From positions 336,001 to 400,000 of the forward strand of contig QVRM01001983.1 in assembly GCA_003439945.1 (NCBI GenBank): a stretch of 64,000 nucleotides of DNA. Direction: 5' to 3'. The notes under the pieces are model-generated. The model searched no databases, was not told the origin of the DNA, and was given only the letters and a program-made list of their open reading frames with translations. Source of the stretch: Dermanyssus gallinae (taxonomy: Eukaryota > Arthropoda > Arachnida > Mesostigmata > Dermanyssidae). The translations under genes and the position numbers were made by a program. Within the stretch, counting starts at the first letter, position 1, and each line of letters opens with the position of its first letter. This document shows, piece by piece, positions 1-10,651 of the stretch.

Positions 1-740
1 AGTATTGGCTAGCGGCGCTCGAGGAGCTAAAAGCGAGTCGGCATTTGCGACTTTATCACCTTAAGCTCCATCTACGGTATAAAATTATCGGTCGTGTTCA
101 CCACTCTGCCAATGTGAAAAGGCAGCAACAGAAACAACGAAAACGATCGAAGAGCAAATGTAATTGCAGCGAAGAACAACACCATCGAGAACAGTAATAG
201 CCACAAGAACACTAACAACTGCAACAACATATGTAACACTCATGATGCACCATAGCAAACAATATAAAATTACACGAATATCGTCCCGAATAGATTAAAT
301 GTTTTGCTGGATGTTTCAGGTAGCTAACAGTAAGGAGTTAAAGGAGAAACGAAGTAGCAAGTCTAATCAGGTCCTAACTCAGTGTAGGCTACAAATGGAG
401 ACATTCCTTTGCTTCTTTGAGTAGGATAAAAACCTTTCCAGAAGATAGCTACTCTAATCTTGGTTTCCGCTTTTCGGCTCAGATAACGGCTCATGGGGGG
501 ATGATGGAGAGGAATGGCCTTCGTGTAATCCTATAAGATATATTACTAAAACCAGCAGCGACCTCTTAGGCAATATCTAGGACAATAAAAGCTGCAGCTG
601 TAGTATAAAACTAGCGAAAGCGTTGGAAACTACGTTTTACACTAACGTCATTAATTGATGCTGCGAATACATAGGAAAGGATGAGACAAATAATTAATCG
701 GATCGGGAAATGTATGTATTTTTGGGTTTACATAAAATAC
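1..740. other. unannotated stretch
   Basis: I see no convincing coding region, RNA gene or repeat boundary here. The sequence is of mixed composition, somewhat A-rich and CAA-rich around 120-240, with frequent stops in all frames. Confidence 0.5.
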
Positions 741-742
741 TA

Positions 743-814
<72 letters not shown>

Positions 815-847
815 TCTATTATTAATATTATTATTATTATTATTATT
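741..847. repeat. (TTA)n microsatellite
   Basis: A near-perfect TTA/ATT trinucleotide tract with one short interruption near 815-830. The poly-isoleucine reading frame across it is an artefact of the repeat. Confidence 0.95.
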
Positions 848-1056
848 CTATACACCGCGAGTCTGATGGCTGCCGTAAGAATTTGCCTTTTTGTTGGTCG
901 TCCTTGTTGTCTCTTATTCGAGGACTGAGCTCAACAATTCATTTTAATGTGGTCTTGCTCCCCGGGGAGCCATTGGTTCAATGGCATTAGGAACTATATC
1001 GCATCATCTCGTCACTGATTCCAGAAACTCTGCGCTTCTTTACCGCAGCTCAAGTA

Positions 1057-2206
1057 TTAGGTAAGTCAAAAAGTTCGTCGGCTTCTTGACCTGATTTTAA
1101 ATAGCCTTATTTATGCAGACAACAGTATTTTTATTCAATGAAATATTGACCGTTTGTTCGATAACCTTCGCCCATCGCCTTGGTAGATCCATGATTCCTT
1201 TCTCCCAGAACGTCTTGTCCTTCTCGTCGAAATACTGAGTGAGGTGATTTTTTATAGCCTCCAAAGATTCAAATGTTGTGCCATCAAGGGAGTTCTGGAG
1301 AGACCTGAACAAGTAAAAATCAGATGGTGCGAGGTCGGGACTATAAGCTGGGTGCGGCAGCACATCCCAGTCAAACTCCGCCAATTTTTGCCGGGTGGCC
1401 AAACTTTTGTGTGGTGTCGCCTTATCATGTTGAAAAGTGACGCCCCACCTGTTTGACAATTCCGGGCGCTTCGTTGCTACTGCAGCCTTCAAGTCTTCGA
1501 GTTGTCTGCAGTAGACGACGGAGTTGATCTTTTCTGTGTCACGTTTCTGTAGAGTATCCATTCGTCATCGCCGGTTATCAATCTCCTCTGAAATGGCTCA
1601 TTCGAGTTCTTCCAGAGGAGTGCGTGACAGGTATCGACTCGCCCTTCAAGCTGCCTATCATTGAGGTCGTGTGGTAGCCAGATATTCCGCTTGCACGAGA
1701 AACCTGCATCATGGAGGCGATTTCAAACGGTTCCGTGGGAGACTTCCGTTACATCTTTAATTTCTTTTATGGTCAAACCTGGGTTCGAAGTAACCAGGCT
1801 TATGACTTCGTCGGTCTCCACAACATTGGGTCGTCCTGACCTCGGTTCATCTTCAAGATTAAAGTTTCCAGCTTTGAAACGAGCGAATCGCTTTTCGACT
1901 GTGGATTTGTGTACTGCGTTTTCGCCGTAGACTGCACATATCCTCCGGGTTGTTTGCGCTGCACTTATGCCTTCACGGTAGGAGAACAACATAATGTGTC
2001 GAGAATGCGTATTTTTGTTCTCCATTGCAAACAGCTGCCAATTCCGCAAACGAAACGGTAAAGTTGGAACCGGTATACCGTCGCGCCGCCACGGGTCTGC
2101 TCCTGAATGTAAACACCCAGCCGCACTCTCAGGCGGCCCTGCTGCAGAGCGCGGGAATTTCAAAAATGTGGTCCCAGAAAGCCGACGAACTTTTTGACTT
2201 ACCTAA
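1057..2206 (-). mobile_element. mariner transposon, internally deleted
   Basis: The element is bounded by inverted terminal repeats that match over about 27 bp. The left end begins TTAGGTAAGTCAAAAAGTTC at 1057 and the same sequence is inverted at the right end, finishing at 2206. TA dinucleotides flank it at 1055-1056 and 2207-2208, as expected for the TA target duplication of Tc1/mariner elements. At 1150 bp it is shorter than the roughly 1.3 kb usual for mariner, because part of the transposase gene is missing. The intact ends mean the copy could in principle still be mobilised by a transposase supplied in trans, but its own gene is broken. Confidence 0.93.
1097..2025 (-). pseudogene. mariner transposase, broken
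   Basis: The reading frame starts at the ATG complementary to 2023-2025 (protein begins MENKNTHSRH). It runs through the N-terminal helix-turn-helix region (RFKAGNFNLEDEPRSGRP, then a second helical segment) to about 1723. It then continues in shifted frames through a TGDDEW motif near 1560-1580, the expected first catalytic aspartate. The C-terminal part (1097-1561) keeps HDKATPHKS, the second aspartate region, and HPAYSPDLAPSDFYLFRSLQ, the third aspartate of the D,D34D triad. Between the first and second aspartates the usual stretch of about 90 residues is much shorter, so an internal deletion of very roughly 40 codons has also thrown the frame. Together with at least one other frameshift near 1723, this rules out an active transposase. 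Mariner identity is secure; the subfamily is not assigned. Confidence 0.9.
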
Positions 2207-2208
2207 TA

Positions 2209-3383
2209 GCAACATCCAGGCAGTGCCTAGCTGAAAGTCCGAAGGGCATTTGCACGAGGAAATCACCATCTCAGCCAGGTAAACAACGTTGGCCAACAGG
2301 TAATAAGACCCATGATCAAAGAATGCATTGATAAAAGAAAGTGCGGCAATACAAACTGCAGAATAATGCCAGGGCAGTGTGCCGATGTGTGCTGAACCTG
2401 AGAGGGTGAATAATATGGGTCGCGCCTGACGTGTACTTTTACCTCGCACAAAAATCAATTAAATCCAATAGAAGGACAATGCCGGCCAGATCCGGCATCT
2501 GTTCACTGTGCATCTGGCCGGGTTTATATTAACAATAGGAGTTTTGTGGTGCAACTAAAGAAGTTGTCTTTTTTGCTTTAAACCACGCATTTAGCTTCAA
2601 AATAACCGTACTTCAGATGTGAAGGAGGCAATGCACTGTAACCCCCCATTAAGCATCTACTATTTTTAACAACAAACATGTTTATAAAAATAACGAATAT
2701 TTTTGCTTTAATATTAACTAATATAACCCACGAATGTTTAAATAGTACCCCATAATACACCACCGCTGACGCTTCTGGGGCTGGCAACTCTTTGATAGTT
2801 GTCGTTGTTGTTGTTGCTATTTCTGCACTTACAGTAGTAGCGTTTATTCAGCACGATACCTTGTCGCTATTTTTTTCATGATCGTCCTTACCATTTAGGT
2901 TGCTCTAGGTTGCTCAATCACCGCAGTCGGGCGGCCCTTCTGGGAACTCAGCTGTCGTAAAAGCAAGATTTCTTACTACCACTGCCTTGATAAGGGTGTC
3001 TGCAGCAAGCCGTCGCGCATCTTCAAAAGGACCTAAACTCATTCGCACTTCCTCTGCACATACACTCGGTTCGGTCGATGTCACGACATGACGAAGTATA
3101 ACACACGAATTTTTTGAAACGTTGTGATCCCTAGTGATCGTTTGGCGCTACCTTGAAACGAATGATTGCTGGGGAGCAGCCAGAACTCATTGGCATAGCT
3201 GGCAGCAGGCACTATGCGTGGCCGCACCTTGTGTGACAGATGTTTCCCCAAGGTGAATCGAACAAAACGAGCCGATATTAATTTTCCGACGGCAATCTGT
3301 TTGGCCATCTGTCTGCATCCTCGCAAACCGAAACGTTTTCTTGTGCGTTGCATTCCCTGTCGCCATACTACTTTCGTGTCTTT

Positions 3384-3384
<1 letters not shown>
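2209..3384. other. unannotated stretch
   Basis: No coding region or repeat family was recognised. The longest minus-strand frame (3081-3386, 101 codons) has no motif I know and is probably chance. Confidence 0.45.
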
Positions 3385-3440
<56 letters not shown>

Positions 3441-3449
3441 ATATATATA
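3385..3449. repeat. (AT)n microsatellite
   Basis: A pure AT dinucleotide tract with one phase break near 3430. Confidence 0.95.
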
Positions 3450-4584
3450 GGAAAAAGAGCGTGTAACGCCGTTTGTAACAAATAGTGCATTCCAGTACCT
3501 TAAAACGTTAGGCAGGAGCTATTTCTAAAAGTGTTTTCCACGAGACTCTGCACAGAGAACATCATTAACATCCGCTAAAATCACCTAAGCATGTCTTCCA
3601 ATATACGTTATTTCTACAATGTACACTTGCGTGTAATATACCCTCATGACCAGCGCTATACTATTGAAAAAAAAGCGATATCTGCTTAACAGCTGTACAG
3701 CTACATCATGGGGTGATAATAGTGCGAGTGTCCAACGCAAGCCACGCCAATGTTTGTAGAATAACAGATAAATAGATCATAGATATGAAACTGGTGGATC
3801 ACACAGAGTCGAATCTCCCTCGCTTTCTCTTTCGTTTAGACAAAACAGGTTTCAACCTGTTGCTAGACATGCTTCTATTTATAGGCGGCCAGAGGCTGCA
3901 GCTGCTGTACACGGCAACCTCAGTATGACTGGGAGAATGACAGGCAACTACGTTCTGTAGACGCGACTGCAGAAATGCATTCTGATCGAAAACGAGAGAC
4001 CCCCAGCAGCTATATTCATCTCATGCATGTGTTTTATTTAGTTTAGTTAAATAATCACTGAGTAATCTTTTTTATTACTTAGGGATACGTTCGGACCGAT
4101 CTTCAAACGTATCCCTAAATGTTGGGATAGGTCCGAAAAATATCAAGGATGCTCGACAATTTGGAGCTTGCGTTTGTGTAAGTTGGCCATGGCAAAAAGG
4201 AATGTATACGGCGGGTGAAACAGCACAAAGTAGTCGCCGAAACATTTCCAATCGAGATGTGCTTTACTACACTGGTGGGAGGCCTTTGGTCGCGTCCACC
4301 CCACTCACTGGTGACATCCGTGGCGGTCTATTCTAGAATGAAGTGGATTTAAGTTTTGTTGGCGGTTACGAATCGGATTTAAAAAATCCTGCGAATTTCG
4401 TCTCAAATGTTCTAAATTGCTTTTCGACGTCAACACGCGTGCCAGTTTTTGCTCAATTGTTAATTTTTTTTTTAACACTCTGACAACTACTTTTTTAAAC
4501 GCTTGTAATGGGCTAAGTTGCGTGTGGCACGATAGCGTCTAAATGCATCTATCGTCATCACGCTCTCGTACTTGAATTATATAG
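3450..4584. other. unannotated stretch with one hairpin
   Basis: No gene was recognised. At 4079-4118 a perfect 13-bp inverted repeat (TTAGGGATACGTT / AACGTATCCCTAA) has a 13-nt loop. A loop segment TCGGACC (4091-4097) can also pair with GGTCCGA (4130-4136) just outside the stem. The function is unknown. Confidence 0.5.
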
Positions 4585-4750
4585 GCTTTCTCCAGCAGAG
4601 GTATGTAGCAGCAAAACAACGACAACCACGTCCAACAAATTCTACCAGCACGGCCAGGGCTCGAACTAGCGATGTTTTGCTTACCGCGGTTGCCACGGCA
4701 ACGCCCCGTTTCGAACGGTGCGTTAGCCGCCTAAGCCACTGCCGCTACAT
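4585..4750 (-). mobile_element. tRNA-derived SINE, family S1
   Basis: Read on the minus strand, the head contains TGGCTTAGGCGG (complement of 4727-4738), a good match to the RNA polymerase III A box. CTAGTTCGAGCCC (about 4657-4669) matches the B box. The spacing is larger than in a functional tRNA and there is no foldable cloverleaf, so this is a SINE rather than a tRNA gene. A related copy lies on the plus strand near 40.70-40.86 kb. The two share the segment ACGCACCGTTYGAAAC after the A-box region, the B box, and a downstream body with TGCTGRAGRAAGCC. The shared body beyond the tRNA part is the best evidence for a family. Confidence 0.65.
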
Positions 4751-5106
4751 AACTCGTGCCATAGCCAGTTTGCTTTAATTATTTTCGTGCATAATTGCTG
4801 GTGCAATATTTGATGTACTGCATCGCAGCTGATGTCCATCTTCTCTGCTATTTTGCGCCGCTTTAATCATTGATCAGTCGTCGTCACGAGTTTGTAGACT
4901 TCTAGCACAGTTTTCTTCTAGCCGAAGCTGTTCTTGGCCGTACAGAATGTATGTAGTGTATTAGTTCCGTAAAGTGCATCTAATTTGGCTTTCATTTTCG
5001 TGGCAGTTAAGCCTTCAAAAAATCTTCATCACAACGCGGTACTCGTTTTGTGCTATTGTCACTGAAGAGTCAGACATGTTACGGTTGCGTGAGGTGCTAC
5101 AAAAAA

Positions 5107-5111
5107 TATAC

Positions 5112-5169
<58 letters not shown>
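5107..5169. repeat. (AT)n microsatellite
   Basis: An AT dinucleotide tract with two early CA interruptions. Overlapping Tyr-Ile reading frames on both strands are artefacts. Confidence 0.95.
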
Positions 5170-5171
<2 letters not shown>

Positions 5172-5639
5172 CTACTGCATCTACACTGTCGAACACCTGT
5201 CCATCCACCAGCCCAGGGTCGCTTTGTCGCCCAGCGTACTTCTTCCACATTGCACTAGTTCTCAAACTTTGGATAAGATAAGGCGTCTCAAAATGGCGAT
5301 TCTCCCTTAAGTAACCCTCGCGACCGTCAGTCTAGAAAGCGCGCAAATTGCACGTGCGGCGTTACATTGGTCAAGGGTCAGTATCAGTGCGTGGCAGCGC
5401 CGGCCTGCACCAGCTAAACCGCAACCCTTATGTGAATAAGATGAACTAAAAGTGCCACCTATATTTATCGTATATTTCATAGATGATGTGGGTACCAATA
5501 AAAATGGGGTATTGGCATGTGTTTGAAAGTGCATACTAATGCCAGTCGGTAAGCACGCACCATGTGAACCATTAAATACATGACAATAGATTTATTTGCA
5601 GGAGCCCGATTAGCCGCCCGTCATGCAAGCAATGCCCCA

Positions 5640-6805
5640 GGAATTTACACTTTTTACACTAAAGTAGTTTGAATTTAGAAGCGCCATCTGCTGGTTAAAG
5701 CATTCCAACAAGCAGGAGTGGGTGGCTCTCTCCTGAGTGTAATAGCAAGTTTCTTTGAGAAAGACACCTTGTTGGTAGACGGTGAGCAGGGTGTATTAGA
5801 GATTAAGCAAAATGTGGCAATTCCGCAAGGAGACCCGCTAAGCAGTGTCTCGTTTACACTTCTCGTTGCTGACCTCGTCGGTTACGTCCGACAGGAGTAC
5901 CAAAAATAGCCGTAGTGGTGATGTATGCAGATGATATCGTGGTCGTTCATCGCGATTTAGGTGCCATCAAGCGCATTTCCTCTATGATAGAGACGTTTAT
6001 TGTCTCGAAGGGACTTGAGATAAACACCAGGAAGACCAAAGCCATGCAATTTAGGCGTGGATGTCGATTGGCTGCCAGAGACGCTATACGTTGCTGCGGC
6101 CAACCACTGGAGTTTGTTAACTCCTTCCAGTATTTTGGCCTTCGGGTTCATTATACAGGAACGACGTTCACAGCGCAAGTAAACGAAACAGTACGGAAGG
6201 CACTTGTCTCTCTTTACGGGGAAGTAGGCAATGTCCGAAGACTGTCCGTTCTCTCAGCAGTGAGGCTCTTCATGCTTAAGATTGTTCCGGGGCTTCTTCT
6301 CATTCGTTCTTGACAGGGTGTGGAACCACCTCACGCTGGCGAATTTTGACCAGCTTAAAAGATGTTTTTCATTGTATATGAAGCGAGTGCTTTGCGTGCC
6401 TATCCGAGCAAGGAGCCGCTTTGTGTAGCTTATGTTAGGCTGCCCACCGGCTGCTGAAACAATCCGACTAAGGCTGAAGATGCCGCGTACAGTACCTTAC
6501 GAATGTTTTATTTCGGAGTCGAACAGGCCAGACGGGAGGTCGGTGATTTGGACGTTTTCAATGCCTTGCACCTTTGGTCTGGTCCTGCATGTGACAATCG
6601 CTACGTATACACCAGATACATAGTGCATGGTTATCACTACCTGGTATGTTCAAACGCAACTTTTCACGAGGAGTACGGGTTGTGCACCTGCCGGTTCTGC
6701 CTGCAGAGGTGTGCCAAGTACCATGCAGTGGAATGCACAGCGCTGGACCGAAAATCGTTGAAACATTTTAAATGTATTATACTTAGTTTGAGTGAAAAAA
6801 CATAA
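5640..6805 (+). pseudogene. LINE reverse transcriptase relic, family T
   Basis: Successive frames spell the C-terminal half of a non-LTR reverse transcriptase. A first block (5718-5909) carries motif B as IPQGDPLSS. A second block in another frame (5915-6313) carries the catalytic YADD (MVMYADDIVVV), then EINTRKTKAMQFRRG, and the motif-E-like FVNSFQYFGLRV. After further stops, the tail at about 6640-6750 encodes CTCRFCLQRCAKYHAVEC, a CxCxxC...HxxxC zinc motif. At least one frameshift and several stops make it dead. The upstream half (endonuclease, motif A) is missing. Related relics lie at 16.2, 54.2 and 56.6-57.6 kb. From memory this RT type plus zinc tail is common in ticks and mites; that attribution is unverified. 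Confidence 0.85.
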
Positions 6806-6809
6806 TTGA

Positions 6810-8395
6810 ATTAAAAAGTAATTTGAATTTATTACACTGTTCAACAACATAAAGCCAACGGATGATAAACATCGACGGCGATGCCAAGGGAACGCAGGCG
6901 TGTCAAGAATCTTCTTTAAAATTCTTTCTTACTACTGCACCTAGTGGAGTCGACTACCGTACGTATTGGATAACGTATAGTAATGAACGTAGCAACTCAT
7001 TTCAAGGGAAGGCGCCCTCAGCGAGGTCCACTTAGAGAATACTTCTTGTTTTCACTGGTTACGCGTAATTAATACGTAATTATACTTAATGTATACCCCC
7101 AATATGATTGTATGTAACAAAAGCAGTTATATAGTTTTCGCTGCGCTAATAGAATGTCATGTATTGAATTTTGTTTCTCATAGCCAATTCCAAATTACTC
7201 AATATAGTAAAAGTGTGGGCTGCAATGATATTGCTATTATTGTTTATTACTGTAAACTGAAGAACGTATTTCGACACAGCTTGCAAAAAACAAAACGATG
7301 TACTAATGATAATCTGAGATGTCATGCATCGTAGGCACCGGTCCTGCCAGGTCACCGGTCCGGTCAAAAGACATAACGAGTAAACAACAAATGCCTATTG
7401 CTTATTCAACCTGATAACTCGAAATAAAAATGCCTTTATGAAAAAGAAGAATTGTATATGAATCTTCTTCGCTACTCGCAGAATAAGAAACACCGGTATT
7501 GCGACCGCCAAGTCAACAAAACGATTTGCGTTGGCCTTAGCGAAGGTAGGATTGCCTTGAGCACACTCGTTGAGCCAATGTTTCTAATCGAGATTTTCAA
7601 AAGCCTTTCAATAGGCAGGCTTCTAGACGTAATGAGTACAGAGTGTGGCTGTAGATGACACAAGTTCTGAAAATACATTGCTTGTTGACTGGCCCTGAAA
7701 GCACACGCAACTCTCAATGGATAGTTAAATTGCAGTTGCAGCTTTTACCTCGACAAACATTGATGAACATGTTACACTGCACAATGATGTAGTTTCCACC
7801 ATAACCGAAATGTTACACGAATATCTATATCTGACAACACGGTCTAGGGTGGTAAAAAACAAATATATATATACAGCGAATGAGATATGCGTCGTCTCAT
7901 TGTGATATAAATGGACAATTTAGCCCACATTAATAAGAATGCGCCAAGTTTGAGAAAAGCCGCCAAGACGGAATTTATGATTTGCAGTGTTAGAGTTGCC
8001 CCACCACGCTTTGGCCGATATGTCTTTCAACACATGCTGCTATGCCATCATTCCTACCTTGAGTATCTAGACCGTCTAGAACCTTCCGAAAGTATTTTAC
8101 GAGCCTCGTATTTGAATCCGTCGTTAGTTTCTCTTGATCGTAGTTGACGGCCTACCCAGGTAATCGACCGTTCAGCTCGCCCAGTTCAATCATACTCGTA
8201 CATCTACGCTATAGATCCACTGCTTTCCTCCTCTGATCCGTCCCTACGATAGAGCTGCGATTTGTTTGAAAACAAGACTGGATACCAAAACGTGCATCAT
8301 ACGCATAGTATGGGATAATGGGCAGAAGACAGCATTGTTTTTGCTACTCAGCGTCAATTATAATTATTTAATTATTGTGTAAAAGAAATATTTAA

Positions 8396-8397
<2 letters not shown>
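6810..8397. other. unannotated stretch
   Basis: AT-rich sequence with no recognisable coding region. Short frames at 7089-7334, 7452-7658 and 7911-8147 carry no motif I know. A short (AT)n tract occurs at 7861-7873. Confidence 0.4.

Positions 8398-8454
<57 letters not shown>
8398..8454. repeat. (AT)n microsatellite, left flank of inverted-repeat element
   Basis: A pure AT tract ending exactly where the inverted-repeat element begins. A matching tract resumes at 9393 on the other side. Confidence 0.95.
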
Positions 8455-8458
<4 letters not shown>

Positions 8459-9393
8459 GGTATTACAGAATATTTGATCAACGAGATATGGAATTGTAGA
8501 GCTCGTTAAGGCAAATATTTTTTCCAATGGAATATGGTCTCTAAGAGGCCCTGTTTCGGAATAAGAGTTAAATTTCTACAATTTGTGACATTGGTGTTTT
8601 TGCCCGACATAGGAGCATAGAATGTGCTGTTGCGAGACAACCAGGTTTCCTAGACAGAAGCTAAACACTCCGCCGTATTCGTGAGAAAATTCTGCTTCTT
8701 TCGAAGAACTCATAAGGCCGGTCAGAAGACGCTACATGGTCGCTTAGAAGGGAATTCGCCAAAATGAAGTTATTTTATTAACCTTCACGCCCAATACCTC
8801 AAAATCATTACCTTACGACCACTTACAGCGCTCTAAACTAACATATTCAGGCAAATGCGCATTTCATGACGATCATTTTGGTACAAAACTTATGACAATG
8901 CGAGCTGTGGTTGCGGAGTAATTACGATTTTTTGGTGGGATGCCCAGATTAAGTGCGTGTAAAATGACTGTGTGGCGACGTTCACTACCGCCGACGTGTC
9001 GCGCGACAGCCGCAGCGCGTCATTTTACATGCACTTAATCTGGACATCCCACCAAAAAATCGTAATTACTTCGCAACCACAGCTCGCATTGCCATAAGTT
9101 TGGTGAAATGATCGTCATGAAATGCGCATTTGCCTGAATATGTTAGTCTAGAGCGCTGTAAGTGGTCGTAAGGTAATGATTTTGAGGTATTGGGCGTGAA
9201 GGTTAATAAAATAACTTCATTTTGGCGAATTCTTTTTTATCGGGCAAAAGCACCAATGTCACAAATTGTAGTATTTTAACTCTCATTCCGAAACAGGGCC
9301 TCTTAGAGACCATGTTCCATTGGAAAAAATATTTGCCTTAACGAGCTCTACAATTCCATATATCGTTGATCAAATATTTTTGTAATACCCTGT
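8455..9393. mobile_element. 939-bp long inverted-repeat (foldback) element
   Basis: The two halves are reverse complements of each other. The left arm (about 8455-8969) begins ACAGGGTATTACA and the right arm (about 9019-9393) ends with its complement. By eye they agree at roughly 95% over about 370 bp and surround a loop of about 50 bp. The left arm is about 140 bp longer because it carries an extra segment (about 8608-8750) absent from the right arm. No transposase is encoded, so this fits a non-autonomous DNA transposon or MITE-like foldback element. Both ends abut (AT)n, so the target duplication is probably TA or TATA but cannot be read. The superfamily is not assignable from the ends alone. 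Confidence 0.85.
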
Positions 9394-9414
9394 ATATATA
9401 TATATATATATATA
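9393..9414. repeat. (AT)n microsatellite, right flank of inverted-repeat element
   Basis: The AT tract continues immediately after the right end of the inverted-repeat element, consistent with insertion into a pre-existing microsatellite. Confidence 0.9.
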
Positions 9415-9579
9415 AGTTGCCACTTAGATTATCCTCCGTGCCTTGCGAGCGCCGTGACGCATGTCTTCTATGCACCAAGGGCACGACATGTTGAGATACC
9501 TAGAGTTTCCCTAACAGTTCTTGTGGCAACATGGCCCCGCAGCCTGTCATCGGTATGGTTTATCGTATTTTCTACGTCA

Positions 9580-9930
9580 GCATCAACTACGGGGATCGAG
9601 CCGACGTCACCTTGGTAGACGACCATTTTCACTAGCGACCCGCCGCCACAAGACTCTAATGACTGGAGGGCATCCAGTCGATTGCTCACGCAGACGACCT
9701 AGCCATCCAGGTCACAGCACGCAAGGAAGACACGCTTCAAGAACGAGTACAAGTAGCCATTGATATGGTGAGCGATTGGATTGTAGAGTACGGTCACAAA
9801 TGAAGGCAGATTACCAGGTTGGTGGAACCCAAGATGAGGAGGAACGACGCACTGAAAAGACCACTAAAGATGGAGGGACGAGCCGACAACGAGATGGAAC
9901 GACATGGTTTGAGACACGCATTAAAAGAAC
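9580..9930 (+). pseudogene. R1-type LINE reverse transcriptase relic
   Basis: The frame through 9663-9797 reads LEGIQSIAHADDLAIQVTA and continues with a helical stretch ERVQVAIDMVSDWIVEYG before a stop. The catalytic block is HADD at 9687-9698 in place of YADD. Spacing and wording resemble R1/TRAS-like reverse transcriptases. The block upstream, where GxxLGPTLW would be expected, is frameshifted, and the piece downstream is short. Sister relics lie at 25.56-26.92 and 52.92-53.46 kb. Confidence 0.7.
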
Positions 9931-10564
9931 ACAATAATAAACACCAGCGCAAAAAAGAGCCTTAATTTTCAACCAGGTAATTTTCAAAGTAGTTTCGATG
10001 GGAATGATTGTAACACATTTGCAATGAAAGAAATATGCATGCGCATTGCATGCAATCCTTTCGCTTCTCCGCCAACAACTGGCAAGCCTCACGTATAACA
10101 CAGATGATGTTGTTCTGTACCGACGGCATTTGTGGTGGAAATAGTGCTAGTGGTTGGTGGTGTGGGGTTTGTGTCAAGCGTGTTTTGTTGTCCACGCACG
10201 CTAGCGCGTTTTGCTAACAATCCATCCTGAGGTGGCACACTCTCGCACTGGGTGTCCTCGACTGGTCGTTGACGTATCAGCTATAGCAGGGCGTCGTAGC
10301 CAGTCATGGTACTATTACGGCAGTGGTACCATCGCAGTAGCAGCAGACAGATTGAAGCCGGAACGGGCCACTGTGCCCAGGATCTGTCACTGTCGAGCGC
10401 GGCCGTCAACAACAACAACAACAGAAGCAGCAGAATGAGGCACCAATAACAACAAAACTGCCATCATCAAATACATCTAGTACCTTATCCTCAACATCAT
10501 CATCATAAATACAACAGCTTCACCATCATTATCTCAGCATCATCATCGCCACCACAACGGCGAC
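9931..10564. other. unannotated stretch
   Basis: No gene was recognised. An imperfect CAA/CAT/ATC trinucleotide-rich stretch runs from about 10408 to 10560, just before the (ATT)n tract. Confidence 0.45.

Positions 10565-10650
<86 letters not shown>
10565..10650. repeat. (ATT)n microsatellite
   Basis: A long, nearly pure ATT/TTA tract. Confidence 0.95.

Positions 10651-10651
<1 letters not shown>

Noticed and set aside
710..928. Poly-isoleucine ORF
   Set aside because: Translation of an (ATT)n microsatellite.
3081..3386. 101-codon minus-strand ORF
   Set aside because: No recognisable domain, and its length is within chance for this composition.
4655..4750. Functional tRNA gene
   Set aside because: A and B boxes are too far apart and no cloverleaf forms; it fits a SINE head.
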